DNA of 64,000 bases, taken from the NCBI GenBank assembly GCA_946122785.1, contig CAMGYJ010000009.1, positions 23,409,633 to 23,473,632 on the forward strand. The letters are read 5' to 3'. Positions 11,692 to 21,270 of this stretch are shown piece after piece. Source of the stretch: Linum tenue. Taxonomy: Eukaryota; Streptophyta; Magnoliopsida; Malpighiales; Linaceae. How positions within the stretch are numbered: the stretch's first letter is position 1; every line of letters starts with the position of its first letter. A model generated the notes under the pieces. It was not told the DNA's origin and did no database searches. It saw only the letters and a program-made list of their open reading frames with translations. The position numbers and the translations under genes were made by a program.

Positions 11692-11822
11692 GAAGAATCG
11701 GGGGCTTACAGTGAGGCGAGGAGGCACGGTGAAGGTACAAGAAACGAGGCAGGGGTCGACTCGGATGCCTCGTAAAGCGAAGTCTTCGTAGAAGCTGCAC
11801 TCGTGGCCGACTCGGTGAGGAC

Positions 11823-12108
11823 TATTGGGCCAGACGACAAGTTCTGCAGCCCATGTCAACGTCGAGGCCCCGGCTGCACACGCGGCCCATGCACACGCGA
11901 TAGAGTCGGAATTTTCTTCTCCTACACGTACTTGCAGTCCCTATTGTACCCTAGATGACATTGGAGAATTATGGTATATATATTTATGTAAGGCCTCTGG
12001 CCACAATACGAAATAAAGAGATCGATTTCCACCGTGGATGTAAGCTTCACCAACGTAAGGAAGAACCACGTTAAACAAAGTGTTCATTTATTTTCGCTAA
12101 ATTTTACA
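11823..12108 (+). repeat. 5' LTR of copia B (286 bp)
   Basis: It starts TATTGGGCCAG and ends AATTTTACA, right before the Met-tRNA primer site at 12109-12123. The 5' 159 bp recur at 16188-16346. The ends are TA...CA, one of the known non-canonical LTR termini. Confidence 0.87.
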
Positions 12109-12149
12109 TGGTATCAGAGCTCTAAGTTCCAGTTTCTTCTCTTCGTTTT

Positions 12150-13150
12150 GTCCGCCATTACTGTCGGCGCCGACGATACTAAACAAAAGGGAGTTTCTTC
12201 CACTTCAGCCGACGATGTCCTTCCGTCGATTCTTCAGCTGCATAGCTCCGATAGCCCCGGCAACATGCTGGTTGAGGAGATTCTTACGACATCAAATTAC
12301 GGGGAATGGTCCCTAGATATGAAAGATGCTCTTATTGTCAAAGACAAATATGGTTTCGTCGATGGCACCGTTCTCAAACCGACGGATCCTCGCGCGCTGG
12401 CTGCCTGGACGAGCTGTGACGCGATGGTAAAAGGTTGGTTGAAGATGTCTATGGACAAGGAGATTCGCAGCAGTATTCGTTTTGCTGAGCATGCATAAGA
12501 AATTTGGGCGGATCTCCGTGCTCGTTTTGGTCAAGGCAGTGCTTCCCGTGCTTATGAGTTGCATCGGTTAATCAACCTTCTTCAGCAAGAGAAACAAACA
12601 GTTTCGGCATTCTATACAAGTCTGCGGTCGTTTTGGGAGGAGGCGGCAGCCATAACACCTCTGCTGACTTGTACCTGCGGCCTGTGCACCTGTGACATCT
12701 CTCGCAAGGCTCGCCACAGCAGGAAAGCGTCCGGTTGTTCGATTTCCTTATGGGTCTTGATGATGCGTTTGGCGCGGTTCGGACTAAGATTTTGGCTATG
12801 AAGCCTACTCCAACTCTTGCTGAGGTATTCCATATGGTCCTCACCGAAGAGCAGCAGAAGACCATAACTTAAAATCGCAAGGCTCCGGCCGAGGCAGCTG
12901 TCTTTGCGGCAAAAGGCAATGCTGATCGATCCTCTCGTAACTCCGGTGATTCGCGTGGTACGGGGGATCAGCATGACAGGCCCAAGTGCACGCATTGTCA
13001 TCGCCACGGTCACACTCGCGAGACTTGTTATGCGTTAATTGGATATCCACCTGGGCATCGTACACGAGAGCGCCAAGGAAAACGAACCCAGCAACGTCGC
13101 AATCGCCCGGCTGGAGAACCCGCACAGCGCGAACAAAAGGCTTCTCAGGT
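12150..13150 (+). pseudogene. Gag (copia B), broken
   Basis: Read through several frames it gives MLVEEILTTSNYGEWSLDMK, KYGFVDGTV, then EIWADLRARFGQGSASRAYE. The knuckle CTHCHRHGHTRETC lies at about 12986. In-frame stops (for example after EHA near 12496) and frameshifts break it. Confidence 0.85.
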
Positions 13151-13289
13151 GGACGGGGTAGCAAGTCATGTTCCCGGTTTCACCATGGCTCAGTTGAAAC
13201 ACTTGAAGCAATTTTTTGGCTATCTGAGCAAGCCTTCTGATGACCCAGCAGCTCACATGGCAGGTATGATTTCTTACGATTCTCAATGG

Positions 13290-16180
13290 TTATTGGATTC
13301 TGACTGCAATGAACATATTACTATGGATGAGTCAATGTTGTCTAGCAAGGAATTACATACTAATGGGCAGCCAGTTCATAGCATACCTTAAGCATGTGGG
13401 TTCAGTAAAACTCCAGGAGGGTCTTACTCTTGGCAGAGTGCTTCATGTGCCTGAGTTTCGATGTAATCTCATCTCTGTGAGTCGGCTAACGAAGGATAAC
13501 CGTGTGGCCTTGATTTTTATTGAAAATTTATGCATTATTCAGGACTTACATTCCAAGAAGTTGATTGGGAAGGGTGAGTTACGTGATGGAATGTACTACT
13601 TGCGTTTGTTTCGAGCTGGCCAGACGCAGGCATGTGCAGCGCAACATCGACGTGCAGTTTCCAAGGCTACATGGCATGCTCATCTGGGGCATCCTTCTTT
13701 TGAAAAGCTTTCATCTCTTAGTTCATTTTTTGGTGTTCTTCTTCAAACATCCTGCACAGATACTCCTCAACAAAATGGAGTCGTTGAAAGAAAACATCGT
13801 CACATCCTAGATACAGCGAGGGCATTGCGTTTTCAAGCTAGTCTCCCTATCAAGTTCTGGGGAGAATGTGTTCTTACTGCAGTTTATCTCATTAATCGCC
13901 TTACGACTAACGCCATAGGTAAAAGCCCTCACGAGATGCTTTTCGGCAAGGTTTCTCCTTATCATCATCTTCGCGTATTTGGGTGTTTGGCTTACTACAA
14001 AGACACTCATGCGCACCTTGACAAGTTTACTGATCGGGGTCGAGCCGGAATTTTCTTGGGTTATGCAGCTACCCATAAGGGTTATCGGATCGTTGATCTT
14101 CTCTCTCGACGTCTCATTACTTCTCGGGATGTTATATTTCCCGAGACTTCATTTCCCATGCAGGATGAAGCAAGACATGAGCTTCACTGGATCCCTCAGC
14201 CGGTTGTACCATCTCACGAAGACACTGACGATACTTCTCCTCTACGTGCCACACCGGATTCTTCTCCAACAGGTGGCTCTCCCATATCTTCGGGCCCTGG
14301 GTCCTCTCCAGAACCCACGTCGCCCACGTTCACTTCCCCGGCTAGTAGCGGTTCTGGATCACCTTCCCCTCCCTCTGGAAATGGTGGTGACACTCCTGGA
14401 TCATCTTCCAGCCCCCGTCGAGTGCCAGCCAGCAGCACGCGCCATCTCCTCCAGCGTTGCGCAGAGGTGATCGCGAGCGCTTTCGTCCTAAATACCTTGA
14501 GAGTTATGATACTCAGTTCGCAGGTTCCAGTGGCCAGGGAAGTTCCAAGTCTCTTGCTCATTATCCACTTGCATCTTATGTTGATTATTCTCGTTTCAAG
14601 GGTACTTATCGCTCCTTTCTTGCAGCTCAAACTTTCTATGACGAACCTCGTTACTTTTACGAGGCCGTCCTTGAAGCATGATGGCGCAAAGCTATGTCAC
14701 GCAAGATTGATGTGCTTGAAAAGAATGGCACCTGGAGTTTAGTTTTCCTTCCTCCGGGCAAGCGAGCTATTGCTTCCAAGTGGGTCTACAAGATCAAATA
14801 TTTTCCTGATGGAACCATCGAGCGGTACAAAGCTCGTCTTGTGGCGAAAGGATATACTTAGATTGAGGGTCTTGATTTTCATGATACTTTTGCCCCGGTA
14901 GCTAAACTGGTCACCGTACGTTGTCTCATTGCGGTTGCGATCAGTCGAGGCTGGCATCTTCATCAACTAGACATCAACAATGCCTTCCTTCATGGTGATC
15001 TTCAAGAAAAGGTTTATATGGAGATTCCTTAAGTGTTTCGGAAATCGGGTGATACACGGGTTTCTCGCTTACACAAATCCATCTATGGGCTTCGTCAAGC
15101 ATCGCGTAACTGGTACCAGAAGTTTACCTCTGCGCTTTTGCTTTTGGCTTTTGTGCCTCGCCTGCTGATGCATCACTCTTTATCTACCAGCGTGGCAACA
15201 CTATGGTGATAGCTTTAATCTATGTCGTTGACGTCATTCTAGCAGGAAATGACTTGGATTTCATCGAGCAGGTCAAGCAATTTCTCAATGGTCGTTTCAG
15301 CATTAAGGATCTTGGTCAGCTTCAATATTTCTTGGGCATTGTACTAGCACGCATTACCAGTGGTGTGGTTCTCAGTCAGCGTAAGTACGTATTGGATATT
15401 CTCGAGGATGTCGGCGTGCAGTTTCCCCCGGCCCAGTGCCTTTCCTGTTGAACAAAATCACCATCTCAAACGCGTGACTGAAGATCCGCTACCTGATCCT
15501 TCGGTGTATCGTCGTCTCGTGGGTCGTCTCCTCTACTTAACGATCACACGACCCGATATTAGTTATGCGGTCAATCTCTTGAGCCAGTTTGTTCATACCC
15601 CCACTCAGTAGCATCTCGATGTCGTCTTTCGCATTCTCCGTTATTTGAAGTCTTCACCAGGTCAGGGTTTATTCTTTCCCAGGGATAATCCATTGCGTCT
15701 TACTGCGTATTGTGATGCCGATTGGGGTGGTTGTGAACAAACTCGTAGGTCTACTACGGGTTATTTTATCAGTCCTGGCGGTGCTCCCATCTTTTGGTGT
15801 ACTAAGAAGCAGCGTGTTTTTGCTCGTTCTTCTGCAGAAGCTGAATATCGTGTGATGGACAACACGGTTAGTGAGCTCATATGGTTACGGTGGTTACTTA
15901 GTGAGCTCGGTGTTCCATAGGCGACTTCTACTCCCCTTTACTGTGACAATCAGGATGCCCTTCACATTGCTAAAAATCCTGTCTTCCACGAACGCACCAA
16001 GCATGTGGAAATGGATTGTTATTTTGTTCGTGAACGCGTCCAGTCTGGTGATCATTTTCATGTAAGGCCCTTCACACAGATCTCCAGCTTGCTGATATTC
16101 TCACCAGGGGTCTTGGTGCTAATCATTTTCATTTCCTTCTCTCCAAGTTGAGCGTTCGTGACCTCCACGTCTCAACTTGC
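13290..16180 (+). pseudogene. Pol (copia B), with integrase deletion
   Basis: A protease remnant (WLLDSDCNEHIT, active-site Gly and Ala changed) is followed by the pre-integrase HLGHPSFEKLSSL. The frame then jumps directly to the end of the integrase core (DTPQQNGVVERKHRH). The middle of integrase, including the first two catalytic Asp, is gone. RT is recognisable from about 14674 ([32 protein letters not shown]). The catalytic YVDD is altered to YVVDV near 15221. RNase H motifs ([26 protein letters not shown]) follow. There are many stops and frameshifts. Confidence 0.87.
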
Positions 16181-16187
16181 AGGGGAG

Positions 16188-16346
16188 TATTGGGCCAGAC
16201 GACGAGTTCAGCAGCCCATGTCAACGTCGAGGCCCCGGCTGCACACGCGGCCCATGCAGACGTGATAGAGTCGGAATTTCCTTCTCCTACACGTACTTGC
16301 AGTCCCTGTTGTACCCTAGATGACATTGGAGAATTAGGGTATATAT
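16188..16346 (+). repeat. 3' LTR of copia B, truncated to 159 bp
   Basis: It matches 11823-11981 up to GTATATAT and then breaks off into unrelated CCGG-rich DNA beginning CAAGGACTGC. Confidence 0.88.
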
Positions 16347-17030
16347 CAAGGACTGCTTTACCGTGCCGCACCGGCCGGTACAACCGGGAAACCCGGAAAC
16401 CGGGCAAGTCCCGATACGGTAGCTGATATTAAGAGAAATAAGAGTGTCGGCCGGTATTTTCCATTGAACCGACCTTTCGTGAAATACCGGCCGGTTTTGA
16501 TCCAGCCGACGGTTCTTCAATTCCTTCTCCCTGTTGTTCGTCATTCATCTTTCCCGACGGTTGACCGTCAGACGATTTTTCTTGAAGCCTCGATGGTCGC
16601 TCCCATAGACAGGCCTGTGGAGAAATCACAGAGGAGAGGAGGTGAGAAGATGAAGAAGATCTTGACGCCATAATCTCCGTCACAAACGAAGATGATCTCG
16701 TGCACACGATGGTCGAGGAAGACCGGCTCTGTCGCGGTGGCGCCACCAGCAAGTCGGCCAGTGGTTCATCGACGCTTTGAATTCCATCCCCGTTGGCGGC
16801 GGTGGTTGCCATCTCAAATCAAATGCAATCCCTTCTCCGCCTCCTGTCATTATTCCCTTCCATCTCCGCCACGCCGCCAAGATCTCTGCCCTCCCTCTCT
16901 GCCTTGCAAGTTCTCTATTCGCAAAGGTTGTTTTGTTTCAAGAGAAATCATATCGGAATTTGTAGAATTGACTATGGAGAGAGAACCTGGAAAGGAATAG
17001 TTAATAATAGACGAAGGCTTTTCTAGATGG
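16347..17030. mobile_element. hAT-like element, one end only
   Basis: It begins CAAGGACTGC at the break in the copia B LTR and has a dense run of CCGG words (16355-16510). This resembles the CAAGG/CATGG terminus and CCGG-rich arms of the 385-bp hAT at 43027. The preceding 8 bp, GTATATAT, could be the left TSD. No matching inverted end or right TSD was found before the gypsy B sequence begins, so the right end and the rest of the LTR were probably deleted. No transposase was seen. Confidence 0.45.
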
Positions 17031-17044
17031 AGTGGAAAATTATT

Positions 17045-17331
17045 GCATGATAAATCAACTGAATGGCATGTACAAGGTGAAAGAAGATGCTGTGAGTGCA
17101 TACATGAAGACAGTTAAGACCATATGCGCCTAGTTCAATAAACTGGAGTTCCTTCACGTGCCTATGGAGGAAAATGCACATGTTGACGCATTGTCAAAGC
17201 TGGCCACGACAATTGAATTCGATGGCGAAAGGCATGTTATTGTCACCAAGGAGCATCCCCGGAAGATTTGATGATAGGGAGCGATTGTTGGAGAGCTACG
17301 GAAAGGGAAAGTTGGATGATGCAATTTAAGG
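17045..17331 (+). pseudogene. Gypsy RNase H C-terminal fragment (gypsy B)
   Basis: The plus-strand reading gives NQLNGMYKVKEDAVSAYMK, one stop, then LHVPMEENAHVDALSKLATT. This matches the second (archaeal-type) RNase H of Tat-like elements. The upstream part of RT is missing. It is interrupted by the hAT at 17332. Confidence 0.8.
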
Positions 17332-18316
17332 TAGGGCTGGTAATCGGGTATCAGGCTAACGGTATAACCGGAAACCGCCGGTAACCAGTATACCGTTAAC
17401 CGGTGTGTGGCGGTACTCGGATGGGAGAAAGGAGTATCTGGTATACCGACTAAATTTCGGTAGAATACCGGCGGTTAGCTGGTTTACCAATACCGATAAT
17501 CCTCAATTAAACTTAAACAAACCACCCTCCCCTGTACTCCCCACCCTCCCTCACCTGCTTGCGAGAAGCTCTGCAACCCTTCTCTCCTCCTTTTTTTTTT
17601 CTTCCCCAACAACCTCGGCACTAGAAATCCCTAACCTCTCCAAATCAACAAATCCAAAACTAGCGTTCATGATTCTCAATCTCAAATGGCCACATCCCAC
17701 TGAAAATCCCCAATCCATGCACTACCTTTTCCAAATCGGCAAATCCACAATCAGTCGATTCCCGACCCCAACTCTCTCAGACTGGAGATTTCCGACCCCG
17801 ACCTCTGATGACGGCTTCGCAACGTCCTCCGACGGCCTCGCCTCTGTTCCCGAGTCCCGGTCCCAACCTCTGAAGGCTGCTTTACCTCCGTTCTCGAGTC
17901 CCAACCCCGACTCCGACTAGAGATTCAACAGATCTGGAGATCCACCGCTGTCGCAGCACATTCGCAGGCGCCCGGATCCACTAGCGACTACTGCATGCAC
18001 GATGGAGATGGAGAGACGCCGTGCGCAGGAGATGCTGCTCTGCCTCGAAAGTTCCTCCAATCCCCTGCTTCTGCTCTCCGTGCTCTGCAGAGAGTGGGTC
18101 GGTTGGGGGAAGATGAAGAGTTGAAGACGAAGAAAATAGAAAGGCTTACCGGTTTTCGGTAACCAGGAACCATAACCATTGCCAACAATCCGGTAAGCCG
18201 GTTAACCGGAAATTACTCGGTACCGGTAGTCGGATTTAAAGCTGGGCATGTCGATAATACCGATAACCGGTAAATTGGTAACTGGTTATACCAATACCGA
18301 CCGATAACCAGCCCTA
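17332..18316. mobile_element. Non-autonomous hAT element 1 (985 bp)
   Basis: The ends TAGGGCTGGTAATCGG and CCGATAACCAGCCCTA are near-perfect inverted repeats. The 8-bp TSD is ATTTAAGG (17324-17331) and GTTTAAGG (18317-18324), one base different. Both arms are packed with CCGGTAA/TTACCGG words. The middle is C-rich with no transposase motif. It sits inside gypsy B. Confidence 0.9.
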
Positions 18317-18324
18317 GTTTAAGG

Positions 18325-18561
18325 CGTACCTCCTACATGGAGCGGTGCCTGGGATGCAAAAGAGGCATGTAAAGTGAGGGCAAGGCTGCCCGCTACACAT
18401 TCATCGACGACCAAATGTACAAACGGTCGCATTTGGGGTCCTATCTGAGGTGCCTCACCGACGAGGAGGGGAGAAGGGCGATTAAGGAAGTGCACCAAGG
18501 CGATTGCGGTATGCATGCTGGAGCAAAGAGCCTAGAAAAAGTGTTGTTGTGCCAGGGTTAC
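18325..18561 (+). pseudogene. Integrase zinc-binding domain (gypsy B)
   Basis: The plus-strand frame gives FIDDQMYKRSHLGSYLRCL, then EEGRRAIKEVHQGDCGMHAG and a KVLLCQGY end. This is the H2C2 zinc-binding domain that precedes the gypsy integrase core. It stops at the solo LTR insertion and resumes at 19932 with YWPNVHMDAKRYV, giving an intact junction. Confidence 0.85.
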
Positions 18562-19926
18562 TGATAACGATGTATTTGCACATGTTTACACCCTTATTTC
18601 TTATTCGTTTGCGGCTCGTAGTCGTGTATCTTTGGCCTATTTTACGTTGGGTTGTGCTATTTTGTCACATTTCAGGTCCCAGACGTCGAAGGAAGGGCTA
18701 GGCACGAGTTTCGGGCCGTTTGGAGGTCGTTCGGTGAAGTTGGGGCAAAAACACATGCAGACCACTCCAAAGCACGACCGTGCCCTCCAGGCCGTTCTTT
18801 TTATGCCGAGAGCGTGTTTGTGCGGCTGCTGAGGAGTCCAAAACACGGGCACCATTGACCCAAAACACGGCCGTGTCACTCCTTGGGCACGCTTGTGTTT
18901 TGCTCGGCGCGGGCGTGTATTCCACACACGAGGCGAAAACACGGGCGGACAAAAATAAAACACGGCCGTGTCCTCGACCATGTTTTGCCCAGTCTCGGGT
19001 TAAAAGGGTTGTTTCAAGCCAAAGAGAAGGAATTGCACTTTTTAGAGAAAGAAAGCAGAAAACCTAGAGAGAGAGCGACGAACAGAACTTCCAAGCGCCC
19101 TAAATCAATCTTCAACACCATTGAAGCTTAGTGGAAGCTTGGAGAAGTGTCGATTTATTACCAGAAGCATATTTTCATCCTTCACAAAATGATTTCCACA
19201 TCTGAAACAGATTTCTCTTCTCTCTCTATGGAGTAAACTCTCTCACTCACCTGGGTATGAAAAACCCTAGATTTGTATGTTAGGTCTAGTTGTATGAACC
19301 TAAGTACAAGTTCTTTGATACTGATTATATTCAATTGAGGCATGATTTTTTGAATTGCATGAATCTTGATCAAATTCCTGTAGTTTCTGCTTTGACCGAG
19401 AAAGAGAATATCCGCCTAGCTTGATAAAGCTTCCTTAATTGAAGGTAGTGAATTGAAGACTTTAGTCGAGGAGCCGGTTCACTATTCTGTACTGGATTTA
19501 CTCCAGTAGAGGAGGTTTGGCACGTTAGGGCCTCAGTCTGTTTACTCCGGTGGAGGTTAGTCGCCTGCTGGGGATTCAGATTGAGAGGGTCTGGAGACCT
19601 TTAGTCGAGACTTCAGAATGTCTAAGAACATTCCGTAGTATAATTATCATTGAAACTAGACTGGGTGAATTACAATTTGGCTTAACTGCAGTCTAGGGGG
19701 AACCATATCTGGGTGACCTCTCTCGAACTTGGAACACAACCTTTACTGCTTTTGTTTGCTAGTTTAGTTGGAATTTCACTACAGTTGAACCGCTAAATAA
19801 TAAGAATTTCACAGAGTAGTCATCACACTTAGGACCCGGGTTGGCATTATACCTAAACTCGCTATACTACGCATTAGTAGGTGGTTACACTTGCCCACTT
19901 TCTAGTATGACAGTACAAGCGAGTCA
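18562..19926. repeat. Solo LTR (1365 bp) inserted in gypsy B
   Basis: It starts TGATAACGATG and ends AAGCGAGTCA (TG...CA). The 5-bp TSD GTTAC is present on both sides (18557-18561 and 19927-19931). No internal region, primer site or polypurine tract is present, so it is a solo LTR left by recombination between two LTRs. It contains repeated palindromic words such as AACACGGCCGTGTC (about 18866 and 18958). Confidence 0.88.
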
Positions 19927-20730
19927 GTTACTATTGGCCCAACGTCCACATGGACGCTAAGAGATATGTCGATGATTGCCACAAATGTCAAATCCATGCT
20001 AACGATGTTCACATCCCATCTGCCCCCATGCAAGGCAATGCGCGCGCATGACCCTTCGCGTAGTAGGGCATGGATCTATTGGGACCATTTCCTAAGGCGT
20101 CTGGCAGATGAAGTTTCTGATAGTGGCGGTTGACTATTTTTCTAAATGGATTAAAGTTGATCCCTAGGGGTGGTAATCACCGGATACCGAATAGCCGGTA
20201 TTCGGTATACCGGCAATTGAAATTCTGCCACCGAATACCGATACCGAAAGTTATCCGGTATATCACTACAACAGATTTGGCCTATTAGGACAAAAAATTT
20301 ATTTTGTCATTTTTTGTTTGTCACAATAGGTATGGTAATATGACAAAAATAATATATGTCCTATTTGGTATGCCTAATGTGACAAAATAATTGTTGTCAA
20401 AATAATTCGTCATTTAAAGTGAGTAATGTGACAAATATTTTGTGTCACAATTAATTTTGTCAAAATAGACATCTCATATCGGGACGTAAGAGACTCAACA
20501 GTGACAAATTTCTTGTTGTCAGAATAGTTTGTCATTTAAAGTGAGTAATGTGACAATTATTTCGTGTCACAATTAAGTTTGTCAAAATAGGTATCCCATA
20601 TCGGGATGTAAGAGACACAAAAGTGACAAATTATATCGTCAGAGTAGCTTTTGTCATATTATGCCTTCCTAAATTGTTTAAATGACAAAATATTTTGTCA
20701 TAATAGATAACAATAATCCCACGGCGAACT

Positions 20731-20815
20731 GACAAAAGGGCATGTTTGTCATAATATAGTGGTTTCATTTTTTACAAAAGGCATGTTTGTCATAATATTG
20801 TGGTTTCATTTTTGA
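20731..20815. repeat. Two-copy 42-bp tandem repeat
   Basis: ACAAAAGG(G)CATGTTTGTC, ATAATAT(A/T)GTGG and TTTCATTTTT occur twice in a row, from 20731 and 20773, inside the CACTA-like left end. Confidence 0.85.
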
Positions 20816-20859
20816 CAAAAGACATTTTCATCAGATTTGCTTGTGTTAGACTGAAATCT

Positions 20860-21270
20860 CATGTTAGACTCGAACCTTTTTGGTTGCCTACGTACCTGTA
20901 ACACGAGATCAAAGTCCACGTAGTTCGTTGAGGTAACTTTGGTGTTTTAGTTATAAACCACGTTCCACTTATCGTGATTATCATATAAATCATTTTGTTA
21001 ATAAAATTTAAATAGATTATTAAGAAAGAAACAAAATTAACCTAACTTATGGATTCTTCTACATTCAAAATTTTGTATTAAGTTTTATAAAAAAAATTGT
21101 GTATTAAGGATATAATACAATATTAATTATATGGATATGATGACTTTAATAATGATGGCCGCCTAGCCCACTGACTAATACTCTAGACTAATATACTCGA
21201 GTACATGGGTTCGAAGCTTAGAATGCACATTTTTTGTGATTTTCATTTTAATACAGAGACAAAGCGGGGG
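20860..21270. repeat. Diverged fragment of an Ogre-type LTR
   Basis: From about 20865, ACTCGAACCT, GGTTGCCTACGTACC and GATCAAAGTCCACGTAGTTC are shared with 40190-40260 of the large LTR at 39816. About 300 bp later comes a GGGTTCGAA box, as in the large LTR (GGGTTCAAA, about 40668). Homology beyond this is only suggestive. It lies inside the CACTA-like element. Confidence 0.7.

Larger units (their letters stand above)
5756..11822 (-). pseudogene. Acyl-CoA thioesterase (hotdog fold, ACOT13/PaaI-like), split and truncated
   Basis: Three exons can be assembled on the minus strand. The first is 11710-11822, 5'-truncated, reading ALRGIRVDPCLVSC and TVPPRLT with donor ACT|GTAAGC. The second is 6092 down to about 5948, acceptor GGCAG, reading RSGKLATRAIANLVDEVGG and VSVDMSISFLASAKLH. 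The third is 5860-5756, acceptor TTTTGCAG, reading DELEI, then LGQKGGYAGTVVLVKNKQTG, then a stop. These are the hotdog-fold landmarks of plant thioesterase superfamily proteins, which hydrolyse acyl-CoA esters. Intron 1 contains the whole copia A element. Copia B removes the N-terminus. The exon 2 donor is off: using the GT at 5947 shifts the frame. The usual AEGRHSL-type tail is shortened to LFG. It is therefore a pseudogene, or a badly damaged gene. Family assignment is from recalled sequence patterns. Confidence 0.8.
11823..16346 (+). mobile_element. Ty1/copia retrotransposon B, decayed, 3' LTR truncated
   Basis: The 5' LTR is 11823-12108, with TGGTATCAGAGCTCT directly after it. The 3' LTR starts at 16188 after TTGCAGGGGAG (polypurine tract) and is cut at 16346, where a CCGG-rich hAT-like sequence starts. 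Over the shared 159 bp the LTRs differ at about 7 places, so it is older than copia A. The coding region is riddled with stops and lacks part of integrase. It sits at the broken 5' end of the thioesterase pseudogene. The right TSD is lost. Confidence 0.9.

Noticed and set aside
17405..17920. 171-codon ORF in hAT 1
   Set aside because: Pro/Ser-rich low-complexity translation of C-rich non-coding DNA, with no transposase motif.
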